Below are positions 16,792 through 24,389 of a DNA stretch of 64,000 nucleotides, one piece after another. Position 1 is the first letter of the stretch. The number at the start of each line of letters is the position of its first letter. The position numbers were made by a program, and so were the translations under genes. Source of the stretch: Enterococcus cecorum DSM 20682 = ATCC 43198. GTDB lineage: Bacteria; Bacillota; Bacilli; Lactobacillales; Enterococcaceae. Under the pieces are notes generated by a model. The model made no database searches, was not told where the DNA came from, and worked only from the letters and a program-made list of their open reading frames with translations. Where the stretch lies: assembly GCF_000407565.1 (NCBI RefSeq), contig NZ_ASWI01000003.1:807501-871500 (forward strand), given 5' to 3'.

Positions 16792-17586
16792 ATGTTGTTT
16801 GATGTAGAAAATGTACAAGAAAAATTATCAGATGAAAGTTGTTTAGAGATATTAGAAGCAACACCTGGCTATGTTAGCTATCATCAATCTGTACCTTTAG
16901 ATAAGCAGTCAGAAAGCTATGTAGAGTTGATGGTGGTTACAAATAAATATGCCAATCTTGCAGAAAGTGATTATAATTATTGGCTGCTTACACTCACGCA
17001 ATCTGGAGAAAATAAAGGTACACTTGCCTACGGAGAAAATTGGGCAAATGACTTTGAGATTAGTAATGAGTTAACGCAGCTTCAGATGAGTGGTGAAGTC
17101 CTTGAAGAAGTGAATGTAAATGACTTTCTTGAGCAAGCCGATAGACAACTTTCAACTGTCAATGCACGTTCAATTATTAAGGAAATCCTCAATTTACCTA
17201 TTTACGACAATAAAGAAGAAAATACGATAGGGCAAGCCTTAACGGGTGTAGATTTAGATTTACTTTCTTTAGAAGATTTTCTAAAACGATATCCTTACCT
17301 AGATGAAGATTTAGGAGAAATGGATTGGATTAAAGACCCAACAAATCCTCAAAATATGGTGTTATTCGACCCACAATGTGCATCAGATATACTATGTATG
17401 AGTAGTAATCCTGTAGATATTGTGGAAGTGTTAGAAGATGACTCTTATTTCATGAGCATTGAAGGCAGAACATTTGATTTTTCAGGAGTAGATAAGCATT
17501 TTGGACTAGAGGAAGCCTCGACACGTCAAGCCTTTCAGGTCGCAGAAGGAGTTGGTGAATCTTTCCAGAAAGCTAAACAGAAATAG
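16792..17586 (+). CDS. Hypothetical acidic protein of DNA-processing region (264 aa)
   Basis: A soluble, strongly acidic protein beginning MLFDVENVQEKLSDES, with no signal peptide or membrane segment. A C-terminal region with YLDEDLGEMDWIKDPTNPQ and VDIVEVLEDDS looks folded, but I recognise no domain. Acidic proteins in mobile elements may mimic DNA or act as antirestriction factors; that is only a possibility here. It is flanked on both sides by GTAGAA repeat copies, so it forms a separate module within the transfer region. Confidence 0.5.
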   Translation: MLFDVENVQEKLSDESCLEILEATPGYVSYHQSVPLDKQSESYVELMVVTNKYANLAESDYNYWLLTLTQSGENKGTLAYGENWANDFEISNELTQLQMSGEVLEEVNVNDFLEQADRQLSTVNARSIIKEILNLPIYDNKEENTIGQALTGVDLDLLSLEDFLKRYPYLDEDLGEMDWIKDPTNPQNMVLFDPQCASDILCMSSNPVDIVEVLEDDSYFMSIEGRTFDFSGVDKHFGLEEASTRQAFQVAEGVGESFQKAKQK

Positions 17587-17599
17587 CGATTGGGCTTCA

Positions 17600-17647
17600 A
17601 AGTAGAAAAGTGGAAAAGTAGAAGCTTCTACCTTTCTACTTGTAGAA
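17600..17647 (+). repeat. GTAGAANNTTCTAC repeat, copy 4 (intergenic)
   Basis: The dyad GTAGAA-GC-TTCTAC lies within AAGTAGAAA...TTTCTACTT outer arms, so the whole copy can fold into a long hairpin between the 264- and 143-residue genes. Confidence 0.75.
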
Positions 17648-17674
17648 TAAATATAAAAGAAAGTAGGGATAACT

Positions 17675-18106
17675 ATGAGTCAGAGTAAGTTTAACTATCC
17701 AGATGAACAAGTCTATCAGTATTTAACGGATCAAATGGAATTAGCAAAATTAGAGATACTTTTAACAGAAGATGAGCATATGCAACAACGTTTAGGTCTC
17801 TTTCAAAAGGTTTATGATTTTTTTGAAACATTGGTAGAAAGAGCTATTGAAGAACAATCTACTTTGCCAACAGAAGCGGATGAGGACAACGATTATTATG
17901 GAATGATTAACGGTATGGAATTAGACCGTTACTTGGTGTCTCTTCGTGAAACAGCGATAGATGACGTTTACCAAAAGAATGTTTTAGCAGAAATTCAAGA
18001 CAAGATTTTTGAATTGTGGGAAGCTTATGATTTAGAACAAGAGAAAAAAGAAGAGCTAGAATGGCAACGAGAACATCCTGATTGGGTGCGTGATGATGAT
18101 TTCTAA
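17675..18106 (+). CDS. Hypothetical small acidic protein (143 aa)
   Basis: A soluble, Glu/Asp-rich protein beginning MSQSKFNYPDEQVYQYLTDQ and ending EHPDWVRDDDF. Mostly helical in appearance, with no recognised domain. It is preceded by GTAGGG and followed within 15 bp by the large metallopeptidase/primase gene, so the two are probably co-transcribed. Confidence 0.5.
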   Translation: MSQSKFNYPDEQVYQYLTDQMELAKLEILLTEDEHMQQRLGLFQKVYDFFETLVERAIEEQSTLPTEADEDNDYYGMINGMELDRYLVSLRETAIDDVYQKNVLAEIQDKIFELWEAYDLEQEKKEELEWQREHPDWVRDDDF

Positions 18107-18121
18107 AGGAGCGTGGTTTGT

Positions 18122-21100
18122 ATGAAAAAATTAACTTCATTGATGAAAGAAAAATATGGTATCACTAAAGTGGCACCTTTAAAATTAAATGCGGATGATC
18201 CAGTCAATATTCAATTACGCAAGATTGCTAGTTATATCTATAAAACAGGCGACTGGACGGAATATGATATTCAAGAGGGGGTAAGACAAGCTGTCCTCTC
18301 TAAATATTCTGTGACGCAACAACAAACGTTAGAGATAAAGCTATCGCCAATGTCAGAGGAAGATATAAACCAACAAGCTGTGTTTCGGAGTTATACGAAA
18401 GGCTATCATATAGAGATTACCGATACGGCAACTCAGAAGAAATTCACGGATAGTCCTACTTACTATTTAATTGATACGGCAACCAATAAGCAAAAAAATC
18501 ATAATGTACGCTATTATATCCGCCATACTGTGCCTGTTGTGAGATTTTACACTGGTTATGAGCAATATTTAATCGGTATGGCTAAACTGAAGAAAGATTT
18601 GCTGCGATATTACGAACAAAATCAAGAGTTATTTGAAGCGCACCAAGTAAGTTTCACTGAATATAAAAGTAAAGTGGATAGTATGTGTAATCGGATTCAG
18701 CAAAAGGACACCAAATTTTTTGAAGAAAGAAAACCTAGAAAGCTTTTTGGGGGAGAACAACCATTGACAGAGGAAGCGCTTCGGTTTAATTTTATCCGTG
18801 CACAGATTCAGAAGTATATTAACCATACGTATAATATCGTTCGGCAACAAAATTATGAAGCAGAAATTGATAAAATGACTCGTGCAAGTGCATGGCAAAC
18901 AAAAAAGAATATTAATGATGAAACAAAGTCTTTGATGGAAAATACTTCTCTCAAAGACTTTTTTCATTATGTTGAACTGGACAATGATGTAGATTTGGAA
19001 CTTTATCAGATTTTCGAAAAAGAAATGCAGTCGATTTACCCTTTGTTGCCTAAAACCAATGAAGTAGCCGATTTACGTTTACGAAAGTTAGGGAATTACC
19101 AAGCACTAGGGCTTTATCATTCGATGTCTCAAACGATTGCTTTAGACTTTCGCAGCGGTAAAGATCGAGGCAAGGATAAGAATAATCCATACGCACCCAA
19201 TGAACCAGGGATTGCTTCTTTTATTCATGAATATGGACACTTTTTAGATTTTACCGTTGATGTGGAAATCGGCAACTTATCCATGCAAGAAGCCTTCCAA
19301 CCTATCTTGCAGCGTTATCAACAAAATCTCAATCGTTTAGATAAGGATAGTTTCGTTAAAGCAAGAGCAGATTATTACAGTACCCCTACGGAGGTATTCG
19401 CCAGAGCCTTTGAGGTCTATACGGCTCATCTAGGGTTACAATCTAGTTTCCTGAGAAATTCTAAAAGTTATGAATTACTGGAACAATATCAATTGTTTGA
19501 TGAATCGATTCGTCCCGTTCTGTATGCGTATTTCGACCAGCAATTTCCAGAATATCGGAAGCAAATTGAAGCTTATCAGTCTCAAAAGTTAGAACGTACT
19601 TCTATGGCTGAAGTTTCTAAAGAGATGATAAAACAAATTGTAACAGAAAACCCCATTATTACTGACTCTAAAGGAGAAAATGTAGAAAGTTTTACAATTA
19701 GAAAAGTGGAAGATAAGACAAACGAAAAAGTAGAAAGTTCTACAAGTGGAAAAGTGGAAAATTCTACAAGTGGAAAAGTAGAAAATTCTACCAAGATAGC
19801 AAAACCACAAAATCAAGTGCAAGGTTCGATTCGTACACATGAAGAAAGAAAGGATTTCTTAAATCAAATCAATCAATTGGATATCGTAGAGGTTGCTGCA
19901 CGATTAGGAATGGATTTGGTAAAACAAGGACAGTCTTATACCTGGGCAACACATGATTCTTTCGTGATAGATACACGCAAGAATTACTTCTACTGGAACG
20001 CACAAGGCATTGGAGGGAATGCGGTGAAACTTGTTCAAACCATTCAAAATGTTTCCTTTAAGCAAGCACTCAAATGGCTACAAGAACAAGAGTTTACACA
20101 AGTTAAAACCTTCCAAGAAAAACCAAGGGAACCTTTTAGATATTACTTGAAAGAAACTAACCGACCAGGACAAGGAACAACGTATTTGAAAGATGAACGT
20201 GGAATCAGCGATACAACTATTCAATTATTTAAATCTCAAGGAGCCCTTGCAGAAGGTACGAATCACTCGAAGGATGGCTATAGCGAACCTGTATTATCTT
20301 TTAAATCCTATAATCCAGAAGGAAAATTAGTTGGCGCTACGTTTCAAGGAGTGGTCTATAATGTAGAACGCTATCCTAAGAAAGGACGCATGAAACTTAT
20401 TTTGCCGAATAGTGATGGTTATCAAGGAGTTAAAGTCACGCTAGGGGAACAACCCAAGCATTTCATCTTTGCGGAAAGTCCGATTGATTTAATGAGTTAC
20501 CTTGATTTACACCCTGAATTATTTAATGAAAATGTTCAACTTGTTTCGATGAACGGCTTAAAAGAGGGAGTCATTTATCAAACACTCAAAGACCAGTTTA
20601 ATCCTAATTATCCAGGTACGGCAGAAGAATATTTTAAAGACTTAGACGCAAAAATGAATGCACAAATCGCTTTAGAAAAAGGCTTTAAAATAACGCTAGC
20701 TATCGACAATGACGCTGGTGCACAAAGATTTGTTGAAAGATTTCGCCCTAAAAATTTCCCACTGGTGCTTGATTTACCATCAAAAGAGGCAAACGAGGAG
20801 AAAAAAGATTGGAATGATATGCTCTTAGAAAGTCGAGAAAAAGCAGAAGAAATTGACGCAGAATTTACAGAGGTAACAGATAGAGAGGAGTTAGCTAAAA
20901 TGAATGAAGAAATTATAGATGATACTAGATTAGATAAGAGTGAAGATGTAGATACACAACCACGTCAGGAAGAAACTCAGGAAACAGCAAAAATGTTCAC
21001 TGAAGCAGAAGCAAACCAAATCTGTGATGTCATTATGCACACACCAATTGCTCTAGTTGATTCAGAAAGAGAATTGCAATTCGTAACAATGGGGCAGGCT

Positions 21101-22147
21101 ATTAAAAGTCATATGATTGAAGCTGCTACTGGATATCACCCAACCATTTATACTCGTTACAATTTACCAGAAAGTCATAAAGAATTGTTAATTGAAGATC
21201 CAAATGCTAACTTCTTTGTTTTCAATAAAAAAAGAACTGGAGGTACATTTATTTTAGCTTCTGAAAATCAAAAGGGGCTATTTCATGCGTTAGGTGGAAG
21301 TTCCGATATCCATATTGCGTATGATTCAATAGACAATGATTTTGGATTGAATATTGACTCTACCACAAAGACCTTTCATGCAAATACGCAAGAATTAGTG
21401 TATATAGATGATACATACTCTTATTATCTTAAAGATGAATACATTGATGAAGAAGAAAATAGAATAAAAGATATTCCAATGGATGAACGTGATGTGACTT
21501 ATTTAAATGAGCTAGAAAAGAATTTAGAAACCAATCAAACGCTAGAAACAGTGATGGAAGCTCATAAACAAGATGTAATTGCTGAGGTACAACAGAATTC
21601 AGAATATCTAACAAAAGAGGAAGTTACGCAGCTTTTAGACGAACATTTTCAAAAAGTAGAAAAGCTATTAGCAACGGTAAATGTAGCGTCTGAAGCCAAT
21701 CATGTAACGACCAAACAAATCATTCAACAATTCCTTCAAGAGCTAAAAGCACTCTTGCAGAGTACAAAACAAAAAATGACTACTATGGTAACAAACAAGT
21801 TAGACAAACTTGAAAGCAACTTAGAAGCCAAACGTGTCTTTATTAAAAATAGCGTGAATGAACAAGTGCTTAAATTATCTGATTTGATGAAAAATACGGC
21901 AAATAAACTTGACACAAAATTTGCATTAGAGGTATCACATACGCAAGAACAAGCTATTGATACAAAAAAAAATGAAGCGATTCGCACGTTTAATGTTACG
22001 GTTAATAGAAAAGAAAATGCTATGGAAATGCGTTTGAAAAAAGCTAGGGAAGGCGATAAAGCGTTGAAAGCAAATCAAGCCACACAAATGCAACAAGAAA
22101 CTCAAGATATACAAGATATAGATGAAAAGATAAGTAAAGTACGCTAA
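18122..22147 (+). CDS. Large polyvalent protein: zinc metallopeptidase, DUF3991 and Toprim primase-like domains (PcfD-like)
   Basis: I use ATG 18122, ten bases after AAAGGAG. The 1341-residue product is multidomain. It has an N-terminal ArdC/LPD-like region (1-150), a metallopeptidase domain with HEYGH at about 370 (HExxH type), a Val-Glu-Asn-Ser-Thr linker made by GTAGAA repeats (520-558), a DUF3991 domain (573-660), a Toprim-like domain (FAESPIDLMSY near 781 and AIDNDAGA near 860) and a long C-terminal coiled coil (1150-1320). Such polyvalent proteins occur in conjugative elements and are thought to protect or prime the incoming strand. It occupies the pcfD slot. Confidence 0.7.
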   Translation: MKKLTSLMKEKYGITKVAPLKLNADDPVNIQLRKIASYIYKTGDWTEYDIQEGVRQAVLSKYSVTQQQTLEIKLSPMSEEDINQQAVFRSYTKGYHIEITDTATQKKFTDSPTYYLIDTATNKQKNHNVRYYIRHTVPVVRFYTGYEQYLIGMAKLKKDLLRYYEQNQELFEAHQVSFTEYKSKVDSMCNRIQQKDTKFFEERKPRKLFGGEQPLTEEALRFNFIRAQIQKYINHTYNIVRQQNYEAEIDKMTRASAWQTKKNINDETKSLMENTSLKDFFHYVELDNDVDLELYQIFEKEMQSIYPLLPKTNEVADLRLRKLGNYQALGLYHSMSQTIALDFRSGKDRGKDKNNPYAPNEPGIASFIHEYGHFLDFTVDVEIGNLSMQEAFQPILQRYQQNLNRLDKDSFVKARADYYSTPTEVFARAFEVYTAHLGLQSSFLRNSKSYELLEQYQLFDESIRPVLYAYFDQQFPEYRKQIEAYQSQKLERTSMAEVSKEMIKQIVTENPIITDSKGENVESFTIRKVEDKTNEKVESSTSGKVENSTSGKVENSTKIAKPQNQVQGSIRTHEERKDFLNQINQLDIVEVAARLGMDLVKQGQSYTWATHDSFVIDTRKNYFYWNAQGIGGNAVKLVQTIQNVSFKQALKWLQEQEFTQVKTFQEKPREPFRYYLKETNRPGQGTTYLKDERGISDTTIQLFKSQGALAEGTNHSKDGYSEPVLSFKSYNPEGKLVGATFQGVVYNVERYPKKGRMKLILPNSDGYQGVKVTLGEQPKHFIFAESPIDLMSYLDLHPELFNENVQLVSMNGLKEGVIYQTLKDQFNPNYPGTAEEYFKDLDAKMNAQIALEKGFKITLAIDNDAGAQRFVERFRPKNFPLVLDLPSKEANEEKKDWNDMLLESREKAEEIDAEFTEVTDREELAKMNEEIIDDTRLDKSEDVDTQPRQEETQETAKMFTEAEANQICDVIMHTPIALVDSERELQFVTMGQAIKSHMIEAATGYHPTIYTRYNLPESHKELLIEDPNANFFVFNKKRTGGTFILASENQKGLFHALGGSSDIHIAYDSIDNDFGLNIDSTTKTFHANTQELVYIDDTYSYYLKDEYIDEEENRIKDIPMDERDVTYLNELEKNLETNQTLETVMEAHKQDVIAEVQQNSEYLTKEEVTQLLDEHFQKVEKLLATVNVASEANHVTTKQIIQQFLQELKALLQSTKQKMTTMVTNKLDKLESNLEAKRVFIKNSVNEQVLKLSDLMKNTANKLDTKFALEVSHTQEQAIDTKKNEAIRTFNVTVNRKENAMEMRLKKAREGDKALKANQATQMQQETQDIQDIDEKISKVR
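19681..19792 (+). repeat. GTAGAANNTTCTAC repeat array, copies 5-7 (inside CDS)
   Basis: Three dyads (centres AG, AA, AA) joined by AAGTGGAAAAG units encode a repeated VE(S/N)STSGK linker between the metallopeptidase and DUF3991 domains. A fourth, degenerate unit lies at 19682. Confidence 0.8.
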
Positions 22148-22157
22148 AAAAGAGCAT

Positions 22158-22217
22158 AAAAAAAGAGAGGCCTCCACTAGTGAGACATTCGAAGCATGCC
22201 CTGCTTGTACCTCTCAA
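22158..22217 (-). ncRNA. Predicted ~60-nt minus-strand small RNA
   Basis: A consensus minus-strand promoter (next entry) predicts an RNA starting near 22217. It folds as GAGAGG...CCTCTC enclosing AAGCA-GGGCA-TGCTT and ends in seven U (plus-strand A run 22158-22164). It is antisense to the leader between the 1341- and 469-residue genes. Size and form recall RNAII-type antisense RNAs of enterococcal plasmids, but no toxin ORF is visible here. Confidence 0.55.
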
Positions 22218-22222
22218 GAAAT

Positions 22223-22251
22223 ATTATATAGGAGAGAATAAATCATGTCAA
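22223..22251 (-). promoter_or_regulatory. Consensus minus-strand promoter inside the start of the 469-aa gene
   Basis: On the minus strand TTGACA (22246-22251) and TATAAT (22223-22228) are separated by exactly 17 bp. The -35 overlaps the ATG and second codon of the plus-strand gene, and the spacer covers that gene's ribosome site, so firing could interfere with its expression. Confidence 0.7.
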
Positions 22252-23654
22252 ATTATATACTAGTAATGATTGACTCAGTATTTGTTGCAGAAACAATAGC
22301 TAGAACAGGCAGTGATGAATTATTAGAAAAAGCCTTAAGAAACTATATTGGTTTATATGACCAAACAGAAAACTGGTATATCCCCTTACGCTCTAATTTA
22401 GGGAAACGTAAACCATCAGAATGCTTTTATGAGACACCTTTTCAAACGAACAATCCACATTTTAAACGTCCTGGATTAGATTTTGAGAAAGCATTGTATG
22501 TGCCTTATGAGTCAGTGATTCAAATTCAAAACACTTTGCCAAAAGATCAGGCAACATTCATTGATACGAATGCAGAAGATATAAAAAGTAAATTTGAAAC
22601 ATATTTATTAAATTCAGAAAAACCTGATCAAGCAAAAAATTATAAATATTCAACAGTACCTTTATTCCCAGAAGGTATCGAAAAAATCAAAGCATTAAAA
22701 CAAACTGAAGTAAAAGAAATTGATTCAGAAAAAGAAATAGATTTGCGACAAGCACTAAAAAATCAAAATCCAGTTGAAGTGAAAAAAGCATTGAAATTAG
22801 ATTTGCTTGACTATGGAAAAGATAAAAATAAATTAAAGGATTACTTGAAAATCTTTGCAAGAATGCCTTATCTCTCAGTTGAAAACTTGCAGCTGCTTGT
22901 CGCACAAAAGGCGGATATTCGAAAGTTTGAACGCCTAACTGATTGGCAAATGGAGAATCCAGATGAAAAGAATCAATCTCAGACCTATCAATTATTAGAT
23001 ACGCAATATGTGACAAAGTTAGATGAAAAAGGGCAACCAATCATTGATGATGAAGGAAAAGCTGTGAGGTATAAAACGACTGAATTAATTGATATTGTGG
23101 AAGTAGAAACAAGCAAAAAAACAAATAAAGAATGGACAAACAATGATTATGTTGAAGTGTTCAAGAAATTAAAAAATCTAACTTCTTATGAGATTAAGAT
23201 AGACAAAATCAATCAAAAATATCAAATAGATGACAACAAAAAACAAATTGTGATACAGGAGCATTTAGGTTATGAAGCAACAATGCTGACTTTAATTCAT
23301 GCGATTACTCATCAAAATGCAAAAGATAAGAATCAATTATTTCTTGCGGATGTACACGAATATGTATTAGCTAGACGACTAGATTTACCTGAAGCGGATG
23401 TCATATTCGAATCGCTGGAAGAGAAGAAATTGAGTGAAACTGAAATCTATAATGTGTTGAAATTCATCTCTAAAGAAGGAAAGACCTTCATTCAAAATGC
23501 TGAAAGGCAAATGTTTCATCCAACTTTGGAAACAAAATTTGAATCGAAATTTGAAGAAAGAGTGGCAAAAGCAAAAGCGAACAAAAATAAGCAAACACAC
23601 AAGAATACGCAACAAATGAATAAGCAAAACTCCCCAAAAGGCAAACGTCCGTAA
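22245..23654 (+). CDS. Transfer-region protein with degenerate HxxxH motif (469 aa)
   Basis: A 469-residue soluble protein starting at ATG 22245 after AGGAGAG. Residues 1-150 form an unrecognised domain (MSNYILVMIDSVFVAET). Residues about 280-400 resemble ArdC/LtrC-type regions, with VEVETSKKTNKEW and then LIHAITHQN near 350. That segment sits where an HExxH zinc motif would be but has Ala instead of Glu, so it would lack catalytic activity. The C-terminus is Lys/Asn/Gln-rich. It lies just before oriT and the relaxase genes (pcfE position) and may bind DNA or the relaxosome. Confidence 0.5.
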   Translation: MSNYILVMIDSVFVAETIARTGSDELLEKALRNYIGLYDQTENWYIPLRSNLGKRKPSECFYETPFQTNNPHFKRPGLDFEKALYVPYESVIQIQNTLPKDQATFIDTNAEDIKSKFETYLLNSEKPDQAKNYKYSTVPLFPEGIEKIKALKQTEVKEIDSEKEIDLRQALKNQNPVEVKKALKLDLLDYGKDKNKLKDYLKIFARMPYLSVENLQLLVAQKADIRKFERLTDWQMENPDEKNQSQTYQLLDTQYVTKLDEKGQPIIDDEGKAVRYKTTELIDIVEVETSKKTNKEWTNNDYVEVFKKLKNLTSYEIKIDKINQKYQIDDNKKQIVIQEHLGYEATMLTLIHAITHQNAKDKNQLFLADVHEYVLARRLDLPEADVIFESLEEKKLSETEIYNVLKFISKEGKTFIQNAERQMFHPTLETKFESKFEERVAKAKANKNKQTHKNTQQMNKQNSPKGKRP

Positions 23655-23683
23655 ACGAAAATAAAACAAAAACAGTCAGTCGT

Positions 23684-23755
23684 ATGCGGACGAGAAATTC
23701 AAAATTAGATATTCAAACTTTAGAGGATTTTATGTTAAAAGAGGCAAATGAATAA
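23684..23755 (+). CDS. Possible tiny ORF before oriT (23 aa)
   Basis: MRTRNSKLDIQTLEDFMLKE reads like a real protein end and the frame stays open upstream without an ATG. No ribosome site is visible, so it may be a remnant of a larger gene. Confidence 0.2.
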   Translation: MRTRNSKLDIQTLEDFMLKEANE

Positions 23756-23769
23756 TTTAAACTGGGGGA

Positions 23770-23955
23770 TTGGGGGACTCCCCAAAACTTCTACGCTCAT
23801 CATTTTTTATTTTGGTGATGAGCGTGGAAAATCGTATTTGCACGGGCAAATACTATGCTCGCAAAAGGTGAAGCGTAGCGAGGAAAAAATTTGTTTTTCC
23901 TGATTTTCGTCAAAAGGGGTTCGGGGAAAAAGTCCGTTTGTCCCCGACGCAAATT
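23770..23955 (+). other. oriT: Putative origin of transfer (oriT)
   Basis: The intergenic DNA just upstream of mobC and the relaxase contains nested inverted repeats. ACGCTCATCA/TGATGAGCGT (23793-23825) is perfect with a 13-nt loop. GTATTTGC-ACGG-GCAAATAC (23834-23853) is perfect. CTCGC/GCGAG and GGGG...CCCC arms are nearby. Richness in dyads and position before MobC fit a MOB-P type nic region. The nick site itself is not assigned. Confidence 0.65.
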
Positions 23956-23972
23956 TGAAAGGAGTAAAATTT

Positions 23973-24389
23973 ATGCCAACAGGAAAAAGATACCGTTCGT
24001 ACAGAAAAGAAGTGTATTTTACAGAAGCGGAGTACAATTTTATCAATAAAAAAGTAGAGAAAAGCCCCTTCAACAACTTTCAAAATTTTGCACGGATCAT
24101 GCTGATAACGGGTGAAGCAAAAATTGTTGATTATTCTGAGTTAAAAAAGCTGAATGGGCAAATTAACAGACTCGGAAATAATATCAATCAAATTGTAAAA
24201 CTCGCACATTACTTTGATGAAATCTCAAATGAGGATATTCAAGAAATTAAACAAAACGTCAATTACATGAAAGCATTAGTGGAAGCTGCATTAAAAGAAG
24301 AAAAGAGAGAGGAAAGGAGAATTTGGCAAAATGGTCTACACAAAACATTATCAAGTACACAAGATGAAACATTTAAATCGACTGAATGA
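23973..24389 (+). CDS. pcfF: MobC-family relaxosome accessory protein (PcfF-like)
   Basis: The start is ATG 23973, nine bases after AAAGGAG; an in-frame TTG upstream contains the ribosome site and is rejected. The 138-residue product has a ribbon-helix-helix-like N-terminus (VYFTEAEYNFINKKV) and the MobC signature LNGQINRLGNNINQIVK at about 66-82. It should bind oriT and assist the relaxase. Its 3' end overlaps the relaxase gene by 59 bp. Confidence 0.88.
   Translation: MPTGKRYRSYRKEVYFTEAEYNFINKKVEKSPFNNFQNFARIMLITGEAKIVDYSELKKLNGQINRLGNNINQIVKLAHYFDEISNEDIQEIKQNVNYMKALVEAALKEEKREERRIWQNGLHKTLSSTQDETFKSTE

Noticed and set aside
22150-22244. CRISPR-like or tRNA-like element between the 1341- and 469-residue genes
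   Set aside because: There is only one hairpin, no repeat-spacer pattern and no cloverleaf; the minus-strand RNA explains it better.
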